64,000 nucleotides of DNA from Pseudocercospora fijiensis CIRAD86. Lineage: Eukaryota > Ascomycota > Dothideomycetes > Mycosphaerellales > Mycosphaerellaceae. Location: the NCBI RefSeq assembly GCF_000340215.1, contig NW_006921533.1:1906549-1970548 (forward strand). The letters run 5' to 3'. Below are positions 49,406 to 61,106 of the stretch, piece by piece. Below the pieces are notes generated by a model. It saw only the letters and a program-made list of their open reading frames with translations, searched no databases and had not been told where the DNA came from. A program made the translations under genes and the position numbers. How positions within the stretch are numbered: position 1 is the first letter of the stretch; the number at the start of each line of letters is the position of its first letter.

Positions 49406-49528
49406 TATAACTAATATATTGGAAGAAGGACTAATCTATCTAGAAGTCCGAAGATAAAGTGTAGCAGTTGCAGCCTTAGGCATTAGGCACGTAATAGACC
49501 CTAACACCTAGACATATACTCTAAGTTA
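49406..49528 (-). repeat. Element C 3' LTR
   Basis: 123 nt, pairs with 54604-54725; differences are transitions. Confidence 0.85.
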
Positions 49529-49689
49529 CCCCCTTAGTACGTGCATATCGCTATAGAATGAAACAAACCTATTAGCTATTTAGTTAGTAAAGCAAACAAG
49601 AGGGTATTAGGTAATCAAACAAAACAGGTAAATAAGCTAGACTATTCTCATATCTATATAAAGCAAATAAGGGCCCTTTAGTACTTAAT

Positions 49690-52600
49690 AGCTGGCTTTG
49701 TAGCATTCTTAATAGCGGCCTTACAATCTACTAGGTTCAGTTGTTTAACAAAGCGGCCGTACTTAACCTTGTTAAGCGGCTTAGTAAGGCTATCGGCTAT
49801 CTGATTATATATGCTAACCTATTAGACGACAATAGTACTATTAGCAATCTTCTCTCGAATATAGTAGATACGAGCATCTATATGCTTTATACGGCTATTA
49901 ATGCTAGTCGACTTAGTAATAGTAATAGCGGACTAATTGTCCTCGTAGAGCGTAACTAGAAGAATATAGCCCTTATAGCTAATTTCCTTTAATAAACGAG
50001 CTAAGGCAACTGCTTCCTTAGCCCCTATAGTAAGTTAGACATACTTAGCTTCTATTAACGATAGTATAATAAGCGTCTGGCGGCCGGACTTATACAACAG
50101 AGGTCCGCCTATAATAGTAAAGTAGAAGCCGCCTATAGAGCGGCGGGTAACTAGATCGTTAGCCTATAAGGCGTTATAGTAACTAGCAAAGTTCAGCTCA
50201 TCGTTCTATATGCCTTAGAAGCGCATGCTACGGCTTAGAGTACTAACTAGGTACTTAATTAGCTAAAGAAGCGCGGCATAGCATTCCTCGGTCGGGTTAG
50301 AGATAAATCGTAATAACAGGCCTGCAGTATAGCAAGCATTAGGTCGTATAATTATAGCTAGCTATAGCGCCTTACTAACACCTTCTTAATACTAAGTCTT
50401 AAAGGCGGCACTAGCTATATAGCCTTTAGGTGCGCGTTAAATAGATGTCTTAATATAACGAGGCGCTACTAGAGTAGCTAGACCGATACGTCTACGTATA
50501 CTATACTTCTCGCAGAGCCTATTTAAGTAGGCGTCCTAAACGACGTAGATAGTGCGCTTGTTACGGTCGCGGATAATGCGCATGCCGAGATAGTAGTAAA
50601 GGTCGCCTAGTTCTCGTATATTAAAGCGGTCCTTTAGCAACTAAGCAACGGCCTCTAGTACTAATAGGCTATAGGCGATAATAATTATATCGTCGACGTA
50701 AATAACGATAATCGAGCCGCTAATAACGTGTTTAAACATATATACGTTAGTTATTATTAGTACAAAGTCTAGGCTCTTTAAGTACTTCCGAAGCTCTTTA
50801 TACTATAGCATTAGTAACTGCTTTAGACTATATAGTGCCTTTAGCAATAGGCAAACTATACCCTTGCTACTACGCTCTTTAAAGCCGTATAGCTGTTTAA
50901 CGTAGATCTTGTACTTATCGCTAATTAGGGCATTAAGGAAGGCTGTTAGAATATCGTATTACTTAGCCTCTAGGTCGTAATAAGCAATTAGGCTAAACAG
51001 GGCTCGAAGCGTGTAAGGCTTAGTAACAGCCGTATAGGTCTTATTATAATCCTGTCCTTCGACCTATATAAAGCTACGGACGACCTAACGAGCCTTAAAT
51101 CGGCTTATATTGCTATTAGCGTCTCGCTTAATAGTAAAGACCTATCGGCTACGGACAACTTTCCTACCTTCTAGCACCTCTAACCGAGATATATAAACCT
51201 ATATATAGTTGTCGATTAGTAACTTGTATTTAGCCTTACAAGCTTCTTTCTACTATAGCTAGTATAGTAATTCCTTAGCGGCCTTAAAGCTCTTCGGAAT
51301 TGGAATAGTATCGTTAGGCTTCTGTTTAGCAATATAGTAGGCGGCTATAAAGCCCTTTATATAGGCTATAGGCATATTAGCAAGGGTGCGGCGCTCTTTG
51401 CGATAGAGAGCGCCTATATCGGCTAGATAACTACGCAGTAGTTTACGAGCGCTCTTATTGCTTCGTGTCTTACGTATAGAACGACTACTAACGCTATCTA
51501 GTCGCTTAAATTCAGGCAGCTAGCTAGGCTCGCCCTTCTTAGCGTTTAGATTATATGCTAGCTCTTCCTCGGCTAACTAAAAGCTATCTTTATTACTTAA
51601 AGCTAGTAGTTGAACGTCTAGTAGGTTATCGTCGAGTAGCAACGGACTAGCGACCTTATTAGTTACCTCTATATCCTAAGCAGGCTCGTCTAGAGGCTCT
51701 TCTTGCTAGGCTAGAAGCTGCTAGACTACACTAGCGGCTTCCTATAGCGACGGTGCCTCGTTGCTTATAGAATTGAATAGAGCCGGCATAATAGACTCGA
51801 GTGTAACAAACTCGTTCTTAGCTAGATCGTTAGGATTAGCGTATAGATTTATGCCCTCTAGAAGCAATAGCTTACTAGCCGTCTTAATGAATTAGACATC
51901 CTTTAATAGAATAACCTTATGCTATTTAGGAAGGTAAATTATATATTTTCCTGAGTCTACTAAGTCCTTAGCATAGCCGACTAGCTTGCTAATAAGGCCT
52001 CTACTATCTATCTTCTTTCTACGAGCAACTCCGTAATTATATATAATAGTAGTATAGCTATAGGTACGAAGATATTAAAGGCGTAGCTGCTTCCGAGACC
52101 AATTGAGCTCCCTAGCTATAATAGTATAGGGGCTAAGACCTTCCAAGTTTCTAGGAGTAATATTAAGGACCTATATAGTAGTAGTAACTGTATATAGCTA
52201 TAGAGCCTTTAGCAAATTCGCATAGAGCATTATCTTCCGAGCGGTCGTATATACGATATAGTTACTAACCTTAGCTAGGCTATTCTAAGTAGAAGAATAA
52301 AGTGCTATAACCTATAGTATAATGCCCTAATTACGAGCCTAGCTTAATAGCTGATTTCCGCCATACTTACCCCCTCTATCGAGGCGGTAGATTAGGATCG
52401 AATAGCTAGAGCCTAGTTTGTATACAGACGTGTATACGGTAGTCCTTAATTGCTACTATAGCTCCTAACTTTAGCGAGCTAGCATATTCGTGTCGATAGG
52501 CTAATTTAGCGTATATAAACAACGTAAAGTAGCGTTCTTGCAGTAGACTAGGGTTAGTAATAGTAACTACATCTATATAGACAATGTAGTAAATAGTAGA

Positions 52601-53210
52601 TAGTCGCAGTCGTAGCAGTCGGTTGTATTCCTTATATAACATTGCTATACGACAAGCGATATAGTTTCGGAAGTCGGTCTTGTTTCTAGTAATAACAATC
52701 TAACCCTTAGCTTCTATTCGTAACAGCTTGCGGTAATAGATATAGCTATATCGTAGATGCTATTCTTCTATCGTACCTGTTAGTACCCCCTTCTTCGATA
52801 GAAGCGCAACAACCTAGCCGTTAGGACTAGAGGTTGGTATATACAGATAGGGGAGACCATTCTTTCGGTATGTCTAAGTAATAATAACCTCCGAGCCGTT
52901 AACGACAGTAAACAGCACTCGCTTATCGTTTCGATAGAAACAGCCCTTATCGGCAAGCTTCTTAGTAGACAGGAGGTTAGCTGCTAGACCTAGCATATAT
53001 AGTATATTAGACAACTTTATGCTACTTACACTACGCTTATTAACTACCTTAGTCTAAGCTATTCCGACTATCGTAGCGTGCTTCGTATTGCTACTAAACC
53101 GAATAGAAATATAACAGCCTTTATATTTAATAAGTAATAAAGGGTCGTTAACTATATGTATACTAGTACCTAAGTCGACAACCTAATTAGTAGTACGAGT
53201 GCTAGCAGTA
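49690..53210 (-). pseudogene. Element C pol: protease, integrase, RT, RNase H
   Basis: Protease VVDLGTSIHI near 53,150-53,200, where the family has D-S-G; TCA to TTA would explain the Leu. RT active site Y-V-D-D at 50689-50700 is intact (YVDDIIIIA). RNase H text EAKYV and KEAVALARLLKEI lies near 49,990-50,070. Integrase occupies roughly 51.9-53.0 kb. Stops are mainly TAG at former Trp and Gln codons. Confidence 0.78.
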
Positions 53211-53274
53211 AGAGCCGTAGAAACCAGGTCGCTTACAGTAACCGTAGCTATAAAGGCGTAATTGTAGCTTAGGT

Positions 53275-53301
53275 CTAATAACACCCCCGGGGTAGTATTA
53301 G
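53275..53301 (-). repeat. CCCCGGGG palindrome 7 (C, gag/protease boundary)
   Basis: Read on the minus strand it is in the coding frame and would give ANTTPGVLL between the gag knuckle and protease. Confidence 0.88.
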
Positions 53302-53369
53302 CCGTATACAGCCCCTAAGCACTATTCTAACTAGATAGCGGTTGTTACTGTTGTTACTATGCAGTTAGT

Positions 53370-54560
53370 CTACGCTGCTACTGTTGCTACTGCACCCTCT
53401 TCTTCTTAGCCTTCTGCTGTTTACGACGTAGTCGGTCTTCCTCCTTTAGATAAGAGTATTTAGTATAGCAGCGGTCGGAAGGGTAAGTGCCTTAATAGTG
53501 TAAGCACTCTCGCGATTTTGACTATTCTAGTTGTTTCTACTACGACTACGACTATTGTTATTGTTTCTGCGGCTACTACGACCGCTACGGTTCGAGTTAC
53601 CTCGACCGTTGTTATTGCTATTACTACCTTGCTATTATAGTTAGCGCTAAAGGCTAAAGAAGCCGTTATATTAGGCCTAGTTCAATTGAGCTATATTCTT
53701 ATTAAGCAACGCGCTAATAATATTATTAAGTATGTTATCGTTAATAGTGTATTCGGAGGCGCGTATCTGCTCTCGGCGTATCTATACGAATGCCTTATAG
53801 AATAGTGCGATCTGTATAATAAACATATAGACAGCCTAATATTAGCTAATAGCTAACTTAGTGTCCTTTAAGGTACCGAGCTTCTTCTTGTATTCGTTAT
53901 AGAACTTCTTAACGTCCTTGCTATTATACCGAAGGGTAATATATTCCTAGTAGAGCATAAATTTAGTAGACCTACCTTTACTAGTATATTTCTTCTTAAG
54001 GAAGTCCTATACTTCCTAGGATATAGACAGACTAAGCAGTAATTGTTAAATATTACTAACACAATTAGCAAAGATCTAGGTACGCGCTGTTTAATCTTTA
54101 GAGTCCCATTTATCTTAGCGGTCTTTAAACTCTTTAGAAGACTTACTAGAGGCCTTAGAAAGGGGTCGCTAGCGGGTGCCTTATATATAGCGCTAGACCG
54201 ATATACCTTTAAGGGCGCCTTTAGCGGCGTACGACTATAATAGGTAATTCTCCTTATTCTTTAGCTTAGGAATGTTGCTTATATAAGCGCTAGAGGTTAT
54301 AGGGGGAGCTATTATAGACAGCGACAGCGATAATATAGACAGAGACTATAGACTTGTCTCGAGGGTATAACGAGGCCGCCGACAGGCGCGCCTATATTGT
54401 ACTAGTGTAGCGGACAGCCGACACTGTTATTATATAACCGACTCGAGTTAGGACTAGTACCCGCTAGAACACTCGAGGGCGGCGGCGGCGACAATAGTAT
54501 CGGCGCAATTTTTAGTAACAAGCGCTGTCTACGCAGTAGTCGGATTAACTATTAGAAAAC
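53370..54560 (-). pseudogene. Element C gag
   Basis: A Copia gag frame (YTSKGRSTKF, DVKKFYNEYKKKLGTLKDTK) ending in a Ser/Asn/Arg-rich linker and a Cys-rich CLHY...YPSDRCYTKY knuckle near 53,460-53,510 in which one Cys is now Tyr. A CCCCGGGG palindrome (53275-53301) lies between this knuckle and the protease. Confidence 0.65.
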
Positions 54561-54584
54561 GTATAGAATGCGTTAGAAACGTAG

Positions 54585-54600
54585 GGGGCTTATAACTACT
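54585..54600 (-). other. Element C primer binding site, half-tRNA type
   Basis: The minus strand reads AGTTATAAGCCCCC close to the LTR end. TTATGAGCCC would match the anticodon stem-loop of initiator tRNA-Met; TG to TA is the RIP change. Confidence 0.5.
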
Positions 54601-54603
54601 TAA

Positions 54604-54725
54604 TGTAACTAATGTATTAGAAGAAGGACTAATCTATCTAGAAGTCCGAAGATAAAGTGCAGCAGTTGTAGCCTTAGGCATTAGGTACGTAATAGACCCT
54701 AATACCTAGATATACACTCTAAGTT
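54604..54725 (-). repeat. Element C 5' LTR
   Basis: 122 nt, partner of 49406-49528. Confidence 0.85.
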
Positions 54726-55655
54726 ATTGCTAGTTAAGGAAAGAAGAACATAGCTATGTTAGTAACGGTGTTGCCGAGTTGTTGTTACTTAAAGAAGGAA
54801 ATTAGAAGTAAGGTAAAGTTAGCGCTAAGACGGCTAGCGCCGCTATTGTTAATATTACTTGCTATTATTACTACGCCTACGGACACAACCTTACCTACAC
54901 TACGAGCCTAAGGCACCTTTAATTAAAACTTTAATTAAAACTTTAAGGCTAAGTTAAAACTTTAAGCCGCCTAAAAGATTAAGCGACTAATAGACTAACT
55001 AAGGGCAAAACTATAGAGCTAAGCTAGCCGGGGTCGATCTTGCGGACAATAGGTTACTCCTCGATCTATCTAACCCTTTAAGCGAGGCGAACCTCTACTA
55101 CTGCACTTATAATAGCCTTTACCTATAGAAACTAGAAGAACTAAGTTTTTTGAAAAGATATAATTAGTTAACACTTGAAGGCTACTAAACCTAACTAATT
55201 AGGGCTAGTAAAACTACGATAGTAAATAATAGCCCTCGTAATAACAAGAACAACCCTCGGAACGGACAAACCCTCGGAAGCGGACATTGCTAGGTCTTTT
55301 AAGAGTAGACGCAAAGAACTCGGTACGATATCACTTAGAGCGGAGGCAGGGCTACAATACCTCGTACGTCTACCTATTGCAGTAGGGAAGACGCGCTCGT
55401 ATTATAATTAGTCGAAGGCCCTCAATTCTTATAGATACATATTACTTTATAGTTTATTATATATAGGGATAGCGTAGTTAGAGTTGGATATTGTACTATA
55501 TTAGAGGTAAGGTTTGATATAGTTACATAATCGGTAGTTGTACGTTTAATTTAGCGCGGACTAAGCGGCTTATTAGACCTGCTAAGTTAGTAGCAATAGA
55601 GGTTAAGACTAGAATAAAGACCGGCTACGAGGGCGCGGCCTTTAGAAGGGAAGCG
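54726..55655. other. Element A 3' non-coding region, right of C
   Basis: 930 nt without a recognisable frame. It contains a short AATTAAAACTTT tandem at 54918-54965 and, at 54753-54792, the second copy of the 40-bp repeat that borders C on the left. Confidence 0.55.
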
Positions 55656-55854
55656 TGTATTAGGACTAAAGAGGTTATACGTAATTAGCATATAACCGGG
55701 CTCGAGTGAAGCTAGGGTCTTAATGCCTTAGGCAGGGCTTAGCGCTTAGTAATAGGCTAACTTGCCTACCTTCCTCCCTCTCCTCCTAGCTTCTTATCGA
55801 ATACTACTTGTACCTACTACTACCCTATCTACCTGCTAACAAACCCTTATTACA
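55656..55854 (+). repeat. Element A 3' LTR
   Basis: 199 nt ending CCTTATTACA, followed by GACTT. Confidence 0.9.
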
Positions 55855-57155
55855 GACTTCGTATTTTTATCTAATTCTTTAAAGATATACGTATAGTTAA
55901 CGCGATCAATACTAGTCCGTAGTACTATAGAATAATATAGCTCGTACCCGACCGGTCTAAACCCGCTATAATTTAATATATAGGCTTAGGTTATAGTATC
56001 TAGGGTTCTAGTATAGCTAAACTATATATAGTCCTAGCGGAGAAGCTGCCTAAGCTACGCGACTATAAGGAATTCCTCGTAGAAGCTAGCCTATTTCGAG
56101 AGGAGACAAATTTTATTAAATGCGACTAGCCCGATACGTAAGGAAAGATTCGGATTCTTTAGGGTATCCTTAAAGTTATCGGATACGGCCTACTCCGGGC
56201 CTAGAATAATATAATCGTACTAGCCCGCCCTAATTTTAGTAAACAAATCTAGATCCCGCTGCTTAGCCTTACTTACAACTAGTACGGGATTGACGTATTC
56301 CCCTACGATCTTCTTTAAGTCCGCCTCTTACTCTACCCCGAGCCGAGTAAGAGGTACTAACTAGATAGCAGTCTATCTAGTAAGTATAGTAAAAGCCTAG
56401 AAGATTAGGCTCTTACCTAAACTAGTCTTTACGATAAATAGGATATCCTATCGCTAGTAAATTAAGGCCCGTAGTATAGTAACCTAGATCCGATATAGCT
56501 TTTTCTTAGGCCGCTGTTTAGATAGTTTATATAATCGTTTTAATATCTACCTTATTCTAGCTTCGATAATATCGAATTAGAGGTCGACTAAATCGCTATA
56601 GTCGACGGTATAAACTATCGCGCGAATAGATTTAAGAGTATAGTTATAGATTCGATTAACTATAAATCGAATAATCTCCCGTAGATCGGTATATACGACC
56701 CTCGTAGAAAGCTCTATAGGAATACTCTATAGCGTAGCGGACTTCTAGAGCTTGCCTAGCTAGAAACTATTCTAGATTCTCCGAGCTAGTTTTCCCGATT
56801 TCGCTCTTATAAATTGCCCTCTAGTCGCGGCCCTTCTCTAACCTATAACGCGTAGAGCCTACCCTACTCGCGGTATTAAAACTAGCTCGAGTATTATAGT
56901 ATTCTAAACGTATCTCTTACTAACTCGGAGCTACGATACCTAGCCGATAGTATTAGGCGGGAGGACTACGAGCGCTAGACGGGATAGTATCGGGGGTAGA
57001 TAAGAGTTACGTAAGCTTCTTTACGGTATTATATTTACCTACCGCGGATATTATTTCGATTATTACGAAGTTAGTTTATCGCTCTATAGTCGTAGTAGGG
57101 TAGACGCGTCTAGCTTTAATATAGCAAGCGATATTCGATTTTCGGGTATATATAG
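55855..57155 (-). pseudogene. RecQ-type helicase remnant, N-terminal part
   Basis: Minus strand. A Walker A segment FIVKTSLGKSLIF lies near 56,430-56,470, then LVPLTRLGVE, a YDYIILGPE segment and GLVAFNKICLLSKWASF-like text, in which the expected D-E of the DEAH-type box reads N-K, as G-to-A RIP would produce. The frame ends in ELDKNTKS at element A. Continuing into 31,208 restores a RecQ-like two-domain order. The 5' end is cut off by element B-prime at 57,156. RecQ-like multicopy helicases occur near telomeres in other fungi; whether this is such a one is not shown here. Confidence 0.78.
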
Positions 57156-57435
57156 TAAAGGACGGAAACTAAAACCACTACTACTACTAGCAGTAATAGT
57201 ATAGGCTACCGAGGGTAACATAACCTATAGCAATATAGGCAGCTATGTTTAGCATAATAGGATAACAAGACGGTTGCTTAGGCTAAAGACTAGAGCCCTA
57301 TAACATAGGCATTGTAGAAGTGTAATATAAACAATGTGCTATACGAGGTTAGTACTCTATCTATAATGCAGAAGGAGGCCTCTTATATAGGCTCAAAACT
57401 TAGCCTAGGTGTGTAGGGCCGGTTACTAGCTAATA
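57156..57435 (-). repeat. Element B-prime 3' LTR
   Basis: 280 nt, reverse complement of the B LTRs, exactly the same length. Confidence 0.92.
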
Positions 57436-57546
57436 TCCCTCCCTTTCTTCGTGTCTAACTAGATACGCTTTATATTGTGCGCTCAAAACAAACAGTTATA
57501 TAGTAACCTTAGGCATCTCAGCTAAGGCTATCTTTTAGAGACTCCG

Positions 57547-57571
57547 TAATAACACCCCTAGGGTAGCATTG
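57547..57571 (-). repeat. CCCCGGGG palindrome 8 (B-prime, after ORF3)
   Basis: TAATAACACCCC left arm; core altered to CCCTAGGG. Confidence 0.82.
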
Positions 57572-57631
57572 TTCCTAGATTCTATTAATATGCAAAAACA
57601 ACTTCCTAAGCATCTAATCTACTACGCTAAC

Positions 57632-60391
57632 TTACTACTGCTTCAATGTACCGTAATCCTTACTAGCAATAACCTTATCTGCTAGTCGGCTCTCGAAATC
57701 TCCTCCGTATACGTTAAAGCTATTAGTACCGAAGTACTGTCCCTCGTAGAAAGCTTAATTAACGAGGAGGTTAACAGCCTTTTCCGTCGTAGCACTCTCC
57801 TAATTGTATAGATATTCCTTAAGTCCCTCGTTATTAAGCTAGAGGATCTGTTTAACTTCGTTCTAAACAACGTAACTTAACTAAGGAATCCTACTAACTA
57901 GAGCGTCGGAGATGTAGCTAAGGCCTTCGACTAAGATCGCCGTAGGGAAAGCGAATAGTAGGAAGGAGTTAGAGGCCGGGAGGGCGGTCAGATTGCGGTA
58001 CGCTTTAGCAACCTAGGAGACTATTAAGTTCTCGTAACCCTTAACCTTAGTGCTATTAATAACGCGAGAGTAGCCTAGGTTAATTGATATACGGTTGCTC
58101 TCGGTCTTTAGATTACTATATAGTAGGTGCGGTATCTAAATAGAGACCTCGCACTCCTTTAGAGGGTTAAGGATCTACTCCGCCTTGCGCCCCTTACTAT
58201 TAGGCTAACTATCGAACATGTAGTCGAGGTCGTCGTCGGTAAGGTACTTATTAGTAAGCTTGCCGATCTTGCTTAGTAGGACTAGGCTACGAGCCTTAAG
58301 CTTCTCAATCTAGTTCGTAAAGACCTCGGGCTAATACATGCCTTCGACAATAGTAGAGCAGCTAGTCTTATCCTTAGATATAAGACAGACCTTAATACGC
58401 AGGTAACTAGCACCCTCGCTAGCTGCGAGCTTAACTACATCTTGTCCGAGACGAGCAGACTCCTTAGAAGGACAGTTTTCGTAAGTACCGCTAACCCTAA
58501 AGAACTTAGTAGGCTTAGGGACGGAGATAAGCTCGTATACGTAATTAGGTCGAAGGGCGATAGCTAAGAGCTATAGGGCAGGGTACTAGCGGACGATTTA
58601 GTTGCTTATACTATAAGTTTAAAGGGCATTACGGCCTTCTTACTTAGACTTAGGCATGTTACGCATATACTAAAGGTATATCTCAAACTCTTCCTATATT
58701 AGGTCGATAAGGAAAGGAAGATGTGCTCTATAAGGCTCTTATAACTAACTAAAGACTTGAGGGAAGATAGTATTACTAGTCTAGCGAAAGCGATCGAAGG
58801 AGGTGCCTTAGCTAAGAATGCCGGTAACGAACTTGCTCTAGCGATCCGTTAGCGTAAGGGCGCGAGTAATAGTACTAGTAGGGTTGAACGCGTAGAGTCC
58901 TAGAGATATCGGGGCGGCAATAGGGCGTCTAGGAAACCAGTTAGCATAGGCCTAATTAGCCTTAAGAGTAGCGAAGGCGTCTTAATTAGGAACCTCGCGA
59001 CTAATCTTTAATAGGCGACCGACGAGGACACTCGCCTTAGTACTAGCATAGAGACTATAGACCTTAGCGGCCTTCTTAACATAGTTGGCACATATAGAGA
59101 ACGGCTCTTCTCCTAGCTTGCTAAGGTCGTCGAGCTGTTAACAAATAGAGAGGGCAGTAGGGGCTTCGCCTATTGCGGCTTTAGGAACTATATCGATATC
59201 GGTAATAAGGTACGCGATAGAGTCGCCCTTATAAGAACCGCAAATGTTCTTAGTTAATAGGATCGGCGAGAGGCCTCTATTTCTACGCTCGCTAAAGGAG
59301 CCTTCGGAGGAGACATCTTCTAGTAGTGCATCTAGTATATTAATATCCGAGTTACTATAGTTAGTACTATAGTTAGTACTATAGTCGGTACTAGAAGGAG
59401 CGCTGTATTTCTTAGTAGCCTTACGGAGGGCCTAGCGAGCATGTAATGCCTTCTTACGCGCTGCTTCGGCCTTAGCGCGCTCGTCTTAAACTTCTTAAGG
59501 GACCTTACGGTTACGGGTCGAGCGACGATCCTTAGCCTATATCTCCGTAGCGAGCGCGAGACTAGTAGCCGTATCGGCCTCCGTTTCTAGGCGAAGAGCC
59601 TTACGTTTAAGAATATTAACGATAGGCGCTTCTTAACCTTTAATAATAAAGCCTACACTATTAATGCGATAGCCCTTCTCTTTTAGTAGATCCTTAGTTG
59701 TCTATACGTTGAGATCGACCTAGATAATCGCATCGTAGTACTTCTTCTAGTAGGCTGTCGTAAAGTCGTTAAGCGTAAAGGACAAGTTAAGCAACTGCTT
59801 ACCTACCTTCTTACTAGCGGTAGATATACGATAGATTATAGTACGGGAAAGATGCTCGGCGCCTTAACGACGGACCTTATACTTATTAACGAACGAAGAA
59901 ACCTGCTTAGCACGCTCTTATCTACCGTAGGCGAAGTTAATAAGGCTCTTAGAAAGACTGCTTAGTCCTCCCTAATATTCGAAGGCCTAGTCGAGGGTCT
60001 TAAAGCGTAAACGAATCTAGGTACCGGCAGTCTCGAGGCTATAGACGATAGGAAAGGCTTGTTTAATATCTATATCGTTAAGAACCTCGCGCTTAAAGAT
60101 ACGCTTACCGATAGACTAACGCAAGTTGTTTATACCGTACGCAACTAAGACAGTAGCCTTCTTAATGTTCCTATTAATAACGCGTAGCAGGGTGCGAGCG
60201 TTCTAGATCTTCTCTTAAGGGTCTTTAAGGGCGGTAACGATCTAGAAGTAGTGCTCGAGGCTAGTTATAGTAGCTAAGGCGCTGTCGGATAGGGCTTCGA
60301 TCGGAACTAGGGCGGCTAGGCTTAGGTTAATAGGGGCAGGTAGGTCGTTACTACTACTAGCGCCTAGCGGATTCGGGGCGCCGGAAGACAT
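57632..60391 (-). pseudogene. Element B-prime ORF3 (919 codons)
   Basis: From ATG 60391 to the TAA at 57632-57634, a single frame apart from TAG/TAA stops. Eighteen nucleotides (six codons) longer than in B, including an extra NYST unit in the repeat. Besides RIP-type changes it has many amino-acid substitutions relative to B, so the copies diverged before or apart from RIP. Confidence 0.75.
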
Positions 60392-60799
60392 AGTCGACCG
60401 AGGCGGTTTAGAAACGAGTTTGCAAAGTGTATTCGTTGCTTAATAATAATAATTAAAGGGTTTAGATAGAAGGGGGGTTTTAGGCGGTAGCGAGTTAGTT
60501 AGTAACCGAGTAGAAGAAGGAGCTTAGAAAGCTCGCTTTAAATATAGTGCGAAGGTAACGTAGTCCGTATGTCCCGCGCTAGTAAAGCAAACGGATAACG
60601 GCTATATATAAAAGTGAAGCTATATACGAGACTTCTTTGTTATTAGGGCAGGCTAAAGTTTAATAATCGATCTAGCTAATTGCTAGTAGCGACTACGCGC
60701 CTTTGTTAACCTTTAGCTATCGTAGATTCTCGCGCACTCGAAATGTAACTAGTTAGTTCGAGTCCTTAGTAGAAATCTATAGTAGTAAAGCTAGCGGGA

Positions 60800-60826
60800 C
60801 TAATAACACCCCCGGGGTAGCATTAG
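60800..60826 (-). repeat. CCCCGGGG palindrome 9 (B-prime, before ORF3)
   Basis: TAATAACACCCCC and GGGGTAGCATTAG arms. Confidence 0.88.
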
Positions 60827-61088
60827 CTTTTCTCTAAAGATGCTCGGTAGCGAGAAGCAAGTCGCCTAGGCCTAGCGTAGCTAATTCGTCGGTATATTAG
60901 CCTATAGCACTGCCGTTGTAGATGCAGCATTACCTTTTATATTAGTAAGCACGTAAGGGTAGTCTATGCGTTTACCTTCTTCCTTCTTCTAAACACTAAG
61001 CTTAACAGCCTAAGGTCCCTATTCTTAGAGGCTATAGGCCTAGGTTGCTATATCTATCTAAGAGCTAGGAAGGGAGAGGGATAGGGAA

Positions 61089-61106
61089 CCTCCCTTTCTT
61101 AGTGTC
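61089..61106 (-). promoter_or_regulatory. Internal polypurine-tract-like sequence in B-prime
   Basis: On the minus strand GACACTAAGAAAGGGAGG closely matches the tract that precedes the LTRs (GACACGAAGAAAGGGAGG), but it lies between pol and ORF3. The segment is deleted in B. Confidence 0.6.

Larger units (their letters stand above)
49406..54725 (-). mobile_element. Element C: Ty1/Copia retrotransposon, minus strand
   Basis: Short terminal repeats of 122-123 nt (49406-49528 and 54604-54725). Read on the minus strand, the 5' LTR is followed by gag, protease, integrase, RT and RNase H, the Copia order. A C/G run at 49529-49535 is the polypurine tract (AAGGGGG) against the 3' LTR. Just inside the 5' LTR the minus strand reads AGTTATAAGCCC, which after undoing one RIP change is complementary to the tRNA-iMet anticodon arm used as primer by Copia elements. 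No clear target duplication is seen. Confidence 0.85.
31209..55854 (+). mobile_element. Element A: Ty3/Gypsy chromovirus, split by two nested elements
   Basis: Bounded by 199-nt LTRs (31209-31407, 55656-55854; TG...CA) and a GACTT target duplication. Without the insertions B (35332-47489) and C (49406-54725) it measures about 7.2 kb, normal for a chromovirus. Order: gag with zinc knuckle, protease, reverse transcriptase, RNase H, [B], integrase, chromodomain, then a 3' non-coding region [C]. A purine tract (AGAAGGGAAG) precedes the 3' LTR. Coding parts are interrupted mainly by TAG codons; LTR differences are almost all transitions. The right end of A splits the RecQ-type helicase frame precisely. 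Confidence 0.88.

Noticed and set aside
55855..57155. Helicase remnant as part of a Helitron
   Set aside because: Motif order and text are RecQ-like, not Pif1-like, and no Rep motif or Helitron terminus is seen.
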